Part shown: positions 16,723 to 26,143 of the stretch, in pieces | How positions within the stretch are numbered: position 1 is the stretch's first letter | Layout of the letters: each line of letters opens with the position of its first letter | Assembly: GCA_038206355.1 (NCBI GenBank) | Contig: JBBRAY010000001.1 | Coordinates: forward strand, 164,620 to 228,619 | Origin: JAPLDB01 sp038206355 | Lineage (GTDB): Bacteria > Bacteroidota > Bacteroidia > AKYH767-A > 2013-40CM-41-45 | Direction of reading: 5' to 3' | Length of the DNA: 64,000 bases | Program-made: the position numbers and the translations under genes | The notes under the pieces: model-generated | What the model was told of the DNA's origin: nothing | The model's database searches: none | Seen by the model: the letters and a program-made list of their open reading frames with translations, nothing else

Positions 16723-19700
16723 ATGAGAAGAATAATTACTTCCCTCCCCACACTAGTTTTTTCTTTTACGCTTTTGTTATTCCAGTTTAATGTACAAGCA
16801 CAGGATGATGCAGGTATTTCCGGAATAACGCAACCCTCAGGAACTGTTTGCCGCGGCAATGCCAATGTTGAAGCAACTCTTCATAATTATGGAGCAGTAA
16901 ATATCAGCACCTGTACCGTTCAATGGATGGTGAATGGCATTTTGCAAACTCCATTCGCTTACAGCGGAACACTCACTCCGGGTAGTGATGCAACAATCGC
17001 ACTTGGTAATTTTAATTTCAATGGCGGCTCCTATGCCATCGTTGCTTATAGTGAGAATCCCAATGGCAACAGTGATGCGAATAATTCCAATGATACTGCG
17101 TCATCAGCAGTAAACACACAGTTAAGCGGAACTTATACGCTTGGTGGCGCCACCCCTGATTATGCTGATTTTACAAGTGCCGTAAACGACCTCAATAGTA
17201 TCGGAGTTTGCGGAGCAGTTATTTTTAACGTACGCGCAGGAACATATAATGAGAAACTCATCATCAACCAGATAACAGGTGCATCGGCGTCAAACACAAT
17301 CACTTTTCAAAGTGAAACGGGCGACAGCAGTACTGTGATACTGAATACACCTTCCGTTGACAGTACAACAGCAAACAATTACCTCATCAAATTAAATGGC
17401 ACTGATTACCTTACCTTGAATCAAATAACATTGTCGCGCTCCGGAATTTCCGCCAACGCGCGGATACTGGAATATACCAATGTGGCTTCGTTCAACATTA
17501 TCACCAATTGTCATCTGCTTGGTGTTAACAATGGGATCACATTCAATAGCCTTGGTGCCCTGGTTTATTCCAGCGGTGGTACGCCCTTCAACGATTCCAT
17601 GAATACTTTTTCCAATAACCTTTTTGAAAACGGTTCCATTGGAATATATTTTAACGGAGTGGGCACAACCTCACTTGAATTCGGTACATCCATAACAGGC
17701 AACCATTTTGTAAATCAATTTGCATTTGCAATGCAACTTGCATACGAAGGCGCGCCGGTGATCACAAATAATTTTATTACCAGTAACTCCACACATCCGA
17801 CATACTATGGAATTTACATGAGTGCTTGTCTGCGCAATTTCACAGTTTCTAAAAACCAACTTGCCTCCTGCCCCGGCAACGGATTTTATTTTATTGACTG
17901 CAGTGCATTTCCTGTTCCCCATGGTACCGTTGCAAACAACTTTATCCATACCACTTTATCGTCGGGGATGACATTTCTTAATGGCGGAAACCTTGACATC
18001 GTTTACAACAGCATTCATGCGCAGGACGCAGCCACCTCAAGTTCCGCTTTTTCGTTGCTTGGTGTGAATTACGGTATGGTCGTGAAGAACAATGCCATGG
18101 TAAATTCAGGCGGAGGATATTCTTATGTGATTGCCGATTCAGGATTTGCCGGTCTTGTTGAATCAAATTACAACGACCTATATACTACCGGTTCGAATGT
18201 GGGAAGTTACCGCGGCGTGAATGAAGCAACACTTGCTGCATGGCAGACAGCAGCTGCTCACGACACCAATTCCATTTCAATAGATCCGGCGTTCGTTTCA
18301 GCAAGTGATTTACATGCTACTTCTCTCAGCTTTGACAATAAAGGAAATCCGTTTGCGACGATACTGGTTGACATAGACAATGATTCACGAAACGGAACCA
18401 CCCCTGATATCGGTGCAGATGAATATTCAGGTCAGGGACATGATGTAGCCGTTGTTACCATGCTCAATCCAATGAACAATGATTGTGAATCTGCAGCAGC
18501 TTCCGTCACGGTTGTAGTACACAACTACGGCGCATTTACCGAAACGAATGTTGCTGTTCAGGCAGACATTTCAGGTGCATTTACCGCTACATTGAACGGA
18601 ACCATTCCTTCAATTGCTCCGGGAGCAGACGACACACTTACTTTCACGGGCACATTAAATACAACCGGAGGCGGTGATGCAATTTTCACTGTTTATACTC
18701 AGCTTGGAACGGACGACAATCTTTTGAATGACACACTTCACTCAGGTATCATCCACATTAATGCAACTCCTTCGCTGCCGGTAACAGGCAATGACAGCAT
18801 TTGTGGTCCGGGATCAGTAGCCCTGAATGCTTCATCATCCGATACACTTTTCTGGTTTGATGTTCCGACAGGAGGTATTTCGATTGGACAAGGTTCTCCT
18901 TTCAATACGCCTAACATTACCATGACCACTACATATTATGTGGAAGCAAGAAATGTTTGCTCCAGTGCACGTGTTGCTGTGGAGGCCATCATCATGGCTT
19001 TGCCGAATATCAGTCTTGGAAATGATACTTCTATATTACTTGGATCAGGAATTTCACTGGATGCGGGAGCAGGTTTTGTAAGTTATGCCTGGAACACAGG
19101 TGAGACCAGCCAGACCATCACGGATACTCCGGTTGCAACAACATGTTATTCAGTTACCGTAATTGACTTCAACGGTTGTGCCAATTCAGATACGATTTGT
19201 GTGAATGTTGTTTTCCCTTCTGACGTAGGTATTCAATCACTCATTACACCTTCTGATCACCAGTGTGAAAATGCTTCCACGCCTATAACCATTGTGGTGG
19301 CCAATTTCGGAAGTAACACGGCAACAGATATCGCTGTTCAGATTGACATAACCGGAGCGATCAATACTTCATTTATGGATACTTTATTTGGTTCCATACC
19401 TTCAGGTGGAAACGTATCTTTTACCATTGACTCAACCATCAATACAACAGGTGGTGGTGCAATTACCATAACGGCTTATACTATTTATGCAACTGATCAA
19501 TTCAGTGGAAATGATACAATTGTTTCGGTCATTAATTTTAATCCCGTTCCTGATGCACCTGTTGGAATGGATGACTCACGTTGCGGAGAAGGCCCGGTTA
19601 CACTAACAGGTAATGCTACTGATACGATCTACTGGTTTGATGCCGGTGTCGGAGGAAATCTTGTCGGCATCGGGACGTATAACATTCCCAACCTTACGAC

Positions 19701-20247
19701 GACGACAATCTTTTATGCACAGACAGGATTTTCATGTCCGAGCTTAACGCGCGATACGATTACCATTACAATCATACCGCTTCCTTCTGTCTCACTTGGT
19801 GCAGATACACTGATCCAATGCGGCGATACCATTACGCTTGATGCAGGTGCAGGATTTTTCGGTTATACATGGTCTAATAATGAAACCACACAAATGATAA
19901 ACGTGGATACACTGGGAGATTATATTGTTACAGTTGTTGATAGTAACGGTTGCAGCAACAGCGATACCATTCACGTGGATTGTTATGTTGGAATTATTGC
20001 TTTGAATGCTGTAAATAATATCAGTGTATATCCGAATCCTTCTTCAGGAATCATTACTGTTGAAATGGGTAACATTTCTACTGCTATTATCAGATGGATA
20101 GATGTGCAAGGACAAATCGTTACAGAAGAAAAGCTGAATGGCGTTCGTCAGAAACAGTATGATCTGACTGCTGCACCAAAAGGAATATACCTTTTACAGG
20201 TAATTTCGGATACCGGTGTTTCAGTACATCGGATAATTATTCAGTAA
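16723..20247 (+). CDS. large T9SS cargo protein with beta-helix and Ig-like domains
   Basis: A 1174-residue secreted surface protein. The signal peptide is about 1-26 (ends QFNVQAQ). A CARDB/CARDB-like domain spans about 28-125 (VCRGNANVEATLHNYGAV). A right-handed parallel beta-helix of the pectate-lyase type covers about 140-580 (NVRAGTYNEKLIIN ... SITGNHFVNQ ... VVKNNAMVNS). Repeated CARDB and Ig-like modules follow (LFWFDVPTGG and IYWFDAGVGG copies, LGNDTSILLGSGISLDAGAG and LGADTLIQCGDTITLDAGAG copies). The T9SS tail is YPNPSSGIITVEM ... KGIYLLQVIS. The ATG at 16723 starts the signal peptide; codons back to 16639 are not needed. Probably adhesion or polysaccharide binding; no catalytic residues are identified. 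A terminator follows. Confidence 0.9.
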   Translation: MRRIITSLPTLVFSFTLLLFQFNVQAQDDAGISGITQPSGTVCRGNANVEATLHNYGAVNISTCTVQWMVNGILQTPFAYSGTLTPGSDATIALGNFNFNGGSYAIVAYSENPNGNSDANNSNDTASSAVNTQLSGTYTLGGATPDYADFTSAVNDLNSIGVCGAVIFNVRAGTYNEKLIINQITGASASNTITFQSETGDSSTVILNTPSVDSTTANNYLIKLNGTDYLTLNQITLSRSGISANARILEYTNVASFNIITNCHLLGVNNGITFNSLGALVYSSGGTPFNDSMNTFSNNLFENGSIGIYFNGVGTTSLEFGTSITGNHFVNQFAFAMQLAYEGAPVITNNFITSNSTHPTYYGIYMSACLRNFTVSKNQLASCPGNGFYFIDCSAFPVPHGTVANNFIHTTLSSGMTFLNGGNLDIVYNSIHAQDAATSSSAFSLLGVNYGMVVKNNAMVNSGGGYSYVIADSGFAGLVESNYNDLYTTGSNVGSYRGVNEATLAAWQTAAAHDTNSISIDPAFVSASDLHATSLSFDNKGNPFATILVDIDNDSRNGTTPDIGADEYSGQGHDVAVVTMLNPMNNDCESAAASVTVVVHNYGAFTETNVAVQADISGAFTATLNGTIPSIAPGADDTLTFTGTLNTTGGGDAIFTVYTQLGTDDNLLNDTLHSGIIHINATPSLPVTGNDSICGPGSVALNASSSDTLFWFDVPTGGISIGQGSPFNTPNITMTTTYYVEARNVCSSARVAVEAIIMALPNISLGNDTSILLGSGISLDAGAGFVSYAWNTGETSQTITDTPVATTCYSVTVIDFNGCANSDTICVNVVFPSDVGIQSLITPSDHQCENASTPITIVVANFGSNTATDIAVQIDITGAINTSFMDTLFGSIPSGGNVSFTIDSTINTTGGGAITITAYTIYATDQFSGNDTIVSVINFNPVPDAPVGMDDSRCGEGPVTLTGNATDTIYWFDAGVGGNLVGIGTYNIPNLTTTTIFYAQTGFSCPSLTRDTITITIIPLPSVSLGADTLIQCGDTITLDAGAGFFGYTWSNNETTQMINVDTLGDYIVTVVDSNGCSNSDTIHVDCYVGIIALNAVNNISVYPNPSSGIITVEMGNISTAIIRWIDVQGQIVTEEKLNGVRQKQYDLTAAPKGIYLLQVISDTGVSVHRIIIQ

Positions 20248-20268
20248 ATACAAAATGTTTTAATAAAG

Positions 20269-20298
20269 ATCCCGTTTCATTTGAAGCGGGATTTTTTT
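20269..20298 (+). terminator. Rho-independent terminator
   Basis: A 10-bp stem (ATCCCGTTTC, 20269-20278, with GAAGCGGGAT, 20283-20292; one G-T wobble) with loop ATTT and a seven-T tail. It lies 22 bases after the T9SS cargo gene. Confidence 0.88.
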
Positions 20299-20345
20299 AT
20301 ACAAGATGAATGAAGGGAGAGAAGACTTAAATGCAAAAAAAGATA

Positions 20346-20404
20346 GTCGCTGATTCGCAGATTAAAAAACGAATAACAAATTGCCCCAGATTCCACAGAT
20401 TTAA
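20346..20404. repeat. interspersed 'CAGATTC' repeat, second locus
   Basis: GTCGCTGATTCGCAGATT and TTGCCCCAGATTCCACAGAT are degenerate copies of the GCCACAGATTC element at 3512-3597. They sit in the 260-base gap between the terminator and the GNAT gene. Confidence 0.5.
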
Positions 20405-20507
20405 TACAGTAAGATAAATATGCGAATCACGTTCATAAAGGGGAATGTTCAATTGCGATTTTATTCAATCCTTAACGAAGACGCAAAGAATTCTTTTGAT
20501 TTGAAAT

Positions 20508-20939
20508 ATGAGCAACGAAAAATATTTTATTTCCTCCGACAAATCGAAACTGGATATTGAAATAGTTTATGGGTACTTGACGCAAGAAAGTTATTGGGCC
20601 AAAGGAATTCCTAAAAATGTTTTCCTGAGATCCATTGAACATTCATTGTGCTTTGGCGTTTATTCGGAAGACGGACAAGTTGGTTTTGCAAGAATCATAA
20701 GTGACTTTGCAACATTTGCTTACCTGGCAGACGTATTTATTTTAGAAAAGTACCGTGGTATCGGGTTGTCAAAAATGCTGATGGAGTTCATCATCAATCA
20801 TAAAGATTTGCAGGGATTGCGAAGGATGTTGCTCGCTACTGCAGATGCGCATGGATTGTATTTGCATTTTGGATTTACCCCTATGGCAAAACCGGAACGA
20901 TGGATGGAGAAACATTACTTTGAATTATATAAACGATGA
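20508..20939 (+). CDS. GNAT family N-acetyltransferase
   Basis: A 143-residue single-domain GNAT acetyltransferase. The central beta strands (VGFARIISDFATFAYLADVFIL) lead into the acetyl-CoA loop EKYRGIGLSKMLMEF, matching the R/Q-x-x-G-x-G/A motif. The C-terminal AHGLYLHFGFTPM is the typical A/GxxLYxxxGF segment. The acceptor amine is unknown. Its stop overlaps the next start (20936-20939), so the two genes are translationally coupled. Confidence 0.9.
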   Translation: MSNEKYFISSDKSKLDIEIVYGYLTQESYWAKGIPKNVFLRSIEHSLCFGVYSEDGQVGFARIISDFATFAYLADVFILEKYRGIGLSKMLMEFIINHKDLQGLRRMLLATADAHGLYLHFGFTPMAKPERWMEKHYFELYKR

Positions 20940-21421
20940 CAAAAATTCTTATTTCTCTTTTCATTTTTGGTTCCGTTCACTTCAGTTCTTTTTCACAGAC
21001 TGTTGCTACCGACAGTTTGCCCGAACTCAACCAAAAAATAATTGTCTTCACCGATTCCAAAATGAAAAAGAAAGTGGGACGTGGCGAGTGCTGGGATTTG
21101 GCGGCTGAAGCATTGAACAATGCAGGTGCCAAATGGAACGGGAAATTAAAATTCGGCCGGCTGCTCGACCTGAAGAAGGAAGAAATATTACCGGGCGACA
21201 TCATACAGTTCGAAGGGGTAAAAATCAAGTATGAAAAAAACGGGGCCACTTATAAAATGAGTATGGCCCACCACACAGGAATTATCTACAGCTTAAAAAG
21301 CGCAAGGCAATTTGAAATGGCCAATCAAAATACAGAGCAGCATGGTAAAAAAGTGTGGCTTACACCGATTGATCTGGATGAGATAACTGCCGGGAAGTAT
21401 TATGTTTACAGGCCGGAGTGA
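20936..21421 (+). CDS. exported CHAP/NlpC-P60-like protein
   Basis: A 161-residue protein with a signal peptide (MTKILISLFIFGSVHFSSFSQ, cleavage about residue 21). The mature part has the order of a papain-like amidase fold: a Cys within GRGECWDLAAEALN (about residue 52), PGDIIQFEG, and a His in MAHHTGIIYS (about residue 113). This resembles CHAP/NlpC or BBC1-type domains that cut amide bonds in peptidoglycan, but confident family assignment needs a profile search. Coupled by a 4-base overlap to the upstream GNAT gene. Confidence 0.75.
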   Translation: MTKILISLFIFGSVHFSSFSQTVATDSLPELNQKIIVFTDSKMKKKVGRGECWDLAAEALNNAGAKWNGKLKFGRLLDLKKEEILPGDIIQFEGVKIKYEKNGATYKMSMAHHTGIIYSLKSARQFEMANQNTEQHGKKVWLTPIDLDEITAGKYYVYRPE

Positions 21422-21559
21422 GAGGAAAGTAACACCTTTAACTTTTACATTTCAGAAAGCCGAATTAATTTTCGAATGCACTTTAGTTTTTTATTGTAAA
21501 CTATTCATTCTATTGAAAATTTGAATTTATCTGAGCCGGACGTGGTTCGATATTTTTTT

Positions 21560-22087
21560 TCATTGTATAATTATTTTTTTAAAACTTTCGTTTTCTCCAC
21601 TAATAAATCGTATAAAATAAATCCCTTTTGCTGCCCAGGTAAGATCAAGTGTGTAGGAGCCATCTATGGTCACATCCTGAATAATTACTGTTCTACCGGT
21701 AAAATCAAGAACTACAATTTGTGATATAAGTTCGGGGTTTGTGTTCTGGAATTCCAAATTAAACTTGCCATCAGCAGGGTTCGGATGAATGCTGAAATCA
21801 AATCTCTTAACGGTCTACTTTTCTTCATCATGATGTCCAGCCAATCTGTTATGTCCAAAAGGCAAAACAACAAAAGCAAAATCAGCGTTTACTGAGTCAC
21901 AGCCCAAAGGGACATCAGGAAAGTTAAGATCAAAACTTCCATCACTCCCTATATGAGCTGTGTAATTTGTGGGTAAAGTATGAGTTGCCATTCGGGTGGT
22001 GCAGAAATAACAAGTGACAGATCTTCTGCAAAACGAGATTGCAGAGAGTCTCATAGCAATTAAACCTGAAAGGTAATAAATCCGCAA
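21560..22087 (-). pseudogene. 3' remnant of a T9SS cargo gene with in-frame stop
   Basis: One continuous minus-strand frame reads GSDGSFDLNFPDVPLGCDS ... HHDEEK, then TAG (21815-21817), then TVKRFDFSIHPNPADGKFN ... KGIYFIRFISGENESFKKIIIQ. The second half is a complete T9SS type A sorting domain, so the stop splits one former protein without a frameshift. No signal peptide or start precedes it, and the upstream region is only about 220 bases, so the N-terminal part is gone. The A+T content matches the neighbours. Confidence 0.8.
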
Positions 22088-22236
22088 GTAATAAACATGC
22101 AGTATTTAACGAGCATTTTTCACGACTTTCAATACAAATGGCTTCCCTTCAAATCCTCCGGCGTTTAATTTCCCTCATAAAAATCAGGGCTAATCCAAAT
22201 AGTTTAAAATTATGCTGATAACACAGCCCTTTCTCC

Positions 22237-22279
22237 TTGTGGTTTAGCGGAGATTAAAATATATTTACCTCCGCTTAAC
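22237..22279 (+). promoter_or_regulatory. promoter with overlapping inverted repeat
   Basis: TTG (22237-22239), a 20-base gap, then TATATTTA (22260-22267, consensus TAnnTTTG) match the Bacteroidota -33/-7 layout. An inverted repeat, GTTTAGCGGAG (22242-22252) and CTCCGCTTAAC (22269-22279), 10 of 11 paired, brackets the -7 box, so it may be an operator or an RNA hairpin. It lies 28 bases before the gene at 22308. Confidence 0.5.
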
Positions 22280-22307
22280 ACGTGACAATCATTACCCAAA
22301 TTTATCT

Positions 22308-25300
22308 ATGCTGAAGAAATTTTACATTTTCCTCTTTGCACCGTTTATTGCCGTTTTTTCATCCTCAGTTTTCGCACAGACAGGATTAACCTTTAATGGC
22401 GTGAACAGCTATCTGGCCATAGGCGCAGCGCCAGGACTGAACTCCACCTCTTTCACTGTAGAAGCATGGTTTAAGAAAGAAGGTGCCGGCGTAAGTACAA
22501 GTACAGGAACAGGCGGATTGTTTGCCATTCCGCTCGTTGCAAAAGGACGCGCAGAAGCTGAAGGCAGCAACAAGGACTTCAATTATTTTATGGGAATTGA
22601 TGCAACAGATAATGTGCTCGCTGCAGATTTTGAAGAAGGTCTTACTGATCCCAATCCGGGAACGAACCATCCCATTAAAGGCGTTACTCCCATCTGTACC
22701 AACGTTTGGTATCATGCATGTGTTACTTACAACGGAACAACATGGCGGCTGTACCTGAATGGTGTGCTCGAAAGATTTCTTGTCATCAACCGCTTGCCTC
22801 AGTCAGCAAGCATACAGCATGCAAGCATCGGCTCTGCGGTTAATTCTCTCGGTATACCCGATGGATTTTTTAAAGGCTCTATGGATGAAGTGAGAATATG
22901 GAATACTGCCCTCGCTCCTGCTACGATTTTAACAAACATGACGCTGCAGATCACTTCATCATCCGGACTCGTAGGACGGTGGGGAATGAATGAAGGAAGC
23001 GGTGCCATTGCTGCAAGTACGGGCAGTGCATCAGGCGTAAATGGTTCACTGATCAATAGCCCCTCATGGACAACAGGAACTTCTTTTTCTCCGATTACAA
23101 ATACAACCAATTGCGGACTCAACTTCGGCGGAACAAATGCATACGTTGGTTTTGGAAATCCTTCCGTATTGGGTCTGACTCAATTCACGCTGGAAGCATG
23201 GATTTATAAAACAGGAAATGGTTCAACAGTGAGCACAGGAACCGGTGGCGTAACAGCGCAGCCCATCATTGCAAAAGGAAGGGATGAATCGGAAGGCAAT
23301 ACAAGAGACCTGAATTATTTTCTTGGCGTCAACGCCTCAGGAAAACTCGTTGCTGATTTTGAAGAGGGATCAGGCAGTGCAAGTCCGGGATTGAATCATC
23401 CCATCACCGGACCGACAACAATAACGAACAATGCATGGCATCATGTGGCCGTTACTTTCAATGCAAGCGTACTAACTTTATACCTGGATGGAAATGTTGA
23501 AACTACATTGGGGGTAAACCGCATCGCACAATCGGCGAGCATACAACCTGTGTCAATAGGTACTGCACTCAACTCGACAAATGTTCCTTCCGGATTTTTT
23601 CAGGGCAGAATTGATGAAGCACGCATCTGGAATGTATCCCGCACACAAGCTGCGATCCGCGCTACCATCAATGCGCAACTCAGTACGCCGCAGTCGGGAA
23701 TGGTGGCGCGGTGGGGACTGAACGAAGCATGTGGTTCAGCGGTGCGTGACAGTTCAGGAAGTGTTGTGAATGGCACGCTTTCAGGTAGCGACTGGTACTG
23801 GACAACCGGCGCTTCATTTAATGCCGTCACTGTGAACCTTCCTCCCAACCAGCCTGTTTTAGTTGCACCATCAAACAACGCAACAAATACCAACCTCACA
23901 ACAAATCTGCAGGTGAATGTTACCGATCCTGAATCAGGAGCTTTAACCGTTGCATACTATGCACGTCCTTGCCCGCCCACTGCCGGTGCGGATTTCACTG
24001 TTGTCGGAATTCCTGATACGCAATATTATACTTCATTGCTGAACGGCGGCACGAATGCCATTTACAAAGCACAGATGACGTGGATTGTAAATAATCTCGT
24101 GGGTCAGAATATTGTTTTCGTGGAAGGGCTTGGCGACTGCGTGGAAGACGGCGACAACGACCAGAACCAATGGAGACGCGTGGACACCGCACAGAAAATT
24201 ATTGAGAACCCCGCAACGACAGGGCTTACTTTCGGAATTCCTTATGCACTGAATGTGGGTAACCACGATCAGACGCCGGTGAATAATCCGAACGGAACAA
24301 CAACGTTGTACAATCAGTATTTCGGTTCTGCACGTTTCAGCGGACGCCCTTACTATGGCGGACATTATGGTTCGAATAACAACAACAACTATTCATTTTT
24401 CTCTGCCAGCGGGATGGATTTTATCGTTCTCAATTTCGAGTTCAATCCCAATCCTCCGATTGCATTGCTGAACTGGGGGCGGTCATTATTGCAGGCCAAC
24501 CCCAATAAAAGAGCTATCGTAGGAACGCATGCATTGCTTGATGTAAGCGGAAACTTCGGACCTCAGGGATTATTTTTATACAACACATTGAAAGTTTGTC
24601 CGAATCTTTTCCTTCTCCTCGGTGCACACGTGCCTGGAGAATCAAGGCGCGTAAATGCTTTTTATGGTGATACTGTTCATTCCATTATGGCTGACTACCA
24701 GTCGCGCTCCAATGGCGGTGACGGATGGATGCGCCTGATGAAATTCTCTCCTTCAACAAATACGATTTCCGTAAAAACTTATTCGCCTTCATTGGGCCAA
24801 TATGAAACAGATGCGAACAGTCAGTTCAGCGTTTATTATGATATGTCTTCTACCACTTCTCCTTATACATTGATCGGAACCAATACCGGAGTTGCATCCG
24901 GAGCCAATACAACTTTCCCTTACAGCGGACTTTCACCCAATACCTGTTACCAGTGGTATGTAACGGTAAGTGACGGACAGAGTACAGTAACAGGACCTGT
25001 GTGGAAATTCACAACGGGTACCACGCCAATGCCGATCGCAATTTTAAGTGACAGGAATAATTTCCGTACAGCACAACGGGAAGATTTTATTCTCTATCCG
25101 AATCCAAGTGAAGATGGAGTCTTTAATATTTTGTTTGCAGATGATTTTAAAAATGCTGAACTCAGCGTTACAAATGCAATCGGTGAAAATATTATGTTAG
25201 GCAAACTGTCAAATGACAATTTGCAGCAGCTGGACCTTTCGGATCTGAAACCGGGTATTTATTTTCTTTCCGTTGAAAACAGCATGGTGAAAGAAATGCG

Positions 25301-25319
25301 GAAACTGGTGATACGGTAA
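22308..25319 (+). CDS. T9SS cargo: two LamG domains plus metallophosphoesterase
   Basis: A 1003-residue secreted protein. The signal peptide is about 1-24 (SSSVFAQ). Two tandem LamG/concanavalin-like jellyrolls (about 25-265 and 268-500) share TFNGVNSYLAIG / NFGGTNAYVGFG starts and DEVRIWN / DEARIWN signatures. A calcineurin-like phosphoesterase (about 560-830) has GIPDTQYY, GLGDCVEDGD, NVGNHDQ and VGTHALLD, the expected metal-ligand order. A fibronectin-like module (about 840-915) and a T9SS tail (YPNPSEDGVF ... PGIYFLSVEN) follow. The likely role is a surface phosphatase or nuclease held to glycans by LamG domains. The gene has its own promoter. Confidence 0.9.
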   Translation: MLKKFYIFLFAPFIAVFSSSVFAQTGLTFNGVNSYLAIGAAPGLNSTSFTVEAWFKKEGAGVSTSTGTGGLFAIPLVAKGRAEAEGSNKDFNYFMGIDATDNVLAADFEEGLTDPNPGTNHPIKGVTPICTNVWYHACVTYNGTTWRLYLNGVLERFLVINRLPQSASIQHASIGSAVNSLGIPDGFFKGSMDEVRIWNTALAPATILTNMTLQITSSSGLVGRWGMNEGSGAIAASTGSASGVNGSLINSPSWTTGTSFSPITNTTNCGLNFGGTNAYVGFGNPSVLGLTQFTLEAWIYKTGNGSTVSTGTGGVTAQPIIAKGRDESEGNTRDLNYFLGVNASGKLVADFEEGSGSASPGLNHPITGPTTITNNAWHHVAVTFNASVLTLYLDGNVETTLGVNRIAQSASIQPVSIGTALNSTNVPSGFFQGRIDEARIWNVSRTQAAIRATINAQLSTPQSGMVARWGLNEACGSAVRDSSGSVVNGTLSGSDWYWTTGASFNAVTVNLPPNQPVLVAPSNNATNTNLTTNLQVNVTDPESGALTVAYYARPCPPTAGADFTVVGIPDTQYYTSLLNGGTNAIYKAQMTWIVNNLVGQNIVFVEGLGDCVEDGDNDQNQWRRVDTAQKIIENPATTGLTFGIPYALNVGNHDQTPVNNPNGTTTLYNQYFGSARFSGRPYYGGHYGSNNNNNYSFFSASGMDFIVLNFEFNPNPPIALLNWGRSLLQANPNKRAIVGTHALLDVSGNFGPQGLFLYNTLKVCPNLFLLLGAHVPGESRRVNAFYGDTVHSIMADYQSRSNGGDGWMRLMKFSPSTNTISVKTYSPSLGQYETDANSQFSVYYDMSSTTSPYTLIGTNTGVASGANTTFPYSGLSPNTCYQWYVTVSDGQSTVTGPVWKFTTGTTPMPIAILSDRNNFRTAQREDFILYPNPSEDGVFNILFADDFKNAELSVTNAIGENIMLGKLSNDNLQQLDLSDLKPGIYFLSVENSMVKEMRKLVIR

Positions 25320-25324
25320 AGCAG

Positions 25325-25447
25325 CCTAAGACAAGTAACGCCACTAAGGCTCGAAGGCACTAAGAATCGGAATTTCAAACTTTGTGATATTTCAGCAGCA
25401 ATTCAGATTTAAGGATTCGTACTTTGTGTCTTAATGCCTTTGTGGCC
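25325..25447. repeat. inverted interspersed repeat 'GCCACTAAGG'
   Basis: The left arm (about 25339-25364, CGCCACTAAGGCTCGAAGGC and beyond) and right arm (25421-25447, ending CTTTGTGGCC) are imperfect reverse complements around a 56-base centre. The arms have the CACTAAGGCAC...GTGCCTT character of a known Bacteroidota dispersed element. It fills most of the gap before the LRR gene. Confidence 0.6.
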
Positions 25448-25495
25448 AAACAAAAATTATCTCCACAATAGCTCGGTTGCATCCAGAAATTGATT

Positions 25496-26092
25496 TCAAT
25501 ACTTGCAGTTGCACGTTGGCGACATGAACACTTTCGTATTTGGTAAAAGCGAATCAATTCTTGCTCCTTCATCATCGCTGAAAAGTATTCCCCGCAGTTC
25601 GAGGGCTTTTAGATTTTTCAGTTTGCTGATCTCATCAGGAATACCTGAAAGTTCATTGTCCCACAGTTCCAAAATTTCCAGGCTTGCAAGGTCTCCTATG
25701 CTAGCGGGCAATGCAACTATTTTATTCCTGTTTAGATTCAGGTATTTTAGTTTTGATAATTTCCCGATTTCATCAGGGAGTAGTTCAAGATTATTTCCGG
25801 AGAGATTTAACGAGGTGAGCATCGCCAGCGTTCCGATCTCATGCGGAATAGAATCAATTCTGTTCTTGCTCATGTCCAGTTCCCGCAGGTTTTTGAACTT
25901 AAAAATGTCTGCAGGAAATGCTTTGAGTTTTGTCTTGCTCAGGTTCAGACGAAATACTTTATCGGGATTCAGCAATGCAACGCTGATGCTTCGGTAAATA
26001 TAATTGGTGTCATCAATCAACTGCACTGAAGGTTCGTCCTGTGCGAACACATGAGAATTAAGAAATAAGAATGCTATGAAAAGGTATTTCAA
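25496..26092 (-). CDS. leucine-rich repeat protein, exported
   Basis: A 198-residue LRR protein with an N-terminal signal peptide (about 1-17, ends HVFAQ). Five to six LRRs of about 23 residues run from residue 45 to 170 (LRELDMSKNRIDSIPHEIG, LTSLNLSGNNLELLPDEIG, LKYLNLNRNKIVALPASIG, LEILELWDNELSGIPDEIS). The LxxLPxxIG pattern is the bacterial/plant PIRL-like type. The fold makes a curved binding surface; the ligand is unknown. There is no T9SS tail, and two Cys lie at the C-terminus (SPTCNCKY). Transcribed towards the GCCACTAAGG repeat. Confidence 0.88.
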   Translation of the reverse strand: MKYLFIAFLFLNSHVFAQDEPSVQLIDDTNYIYRSISVALLNPDKVFRLNLSKTKLKAFPADIFKFKNLRELDMSKNRIDSIPHEIGTLAMLTSLNLSGNNLELLPDEIGKLSKLKYLNLNRNKIVALPASIGDLASLEILELWDNELSGIPDEISKLKNLKALELRGILFSDDEGARIDSLLPNTKVFMSPTCNCKY

Positions 26093-26143
26093 TGATATTT
26101 TTTTAATCCTTTACGCCCAGTGTGAGTTCCCGGTTCAGTAACG

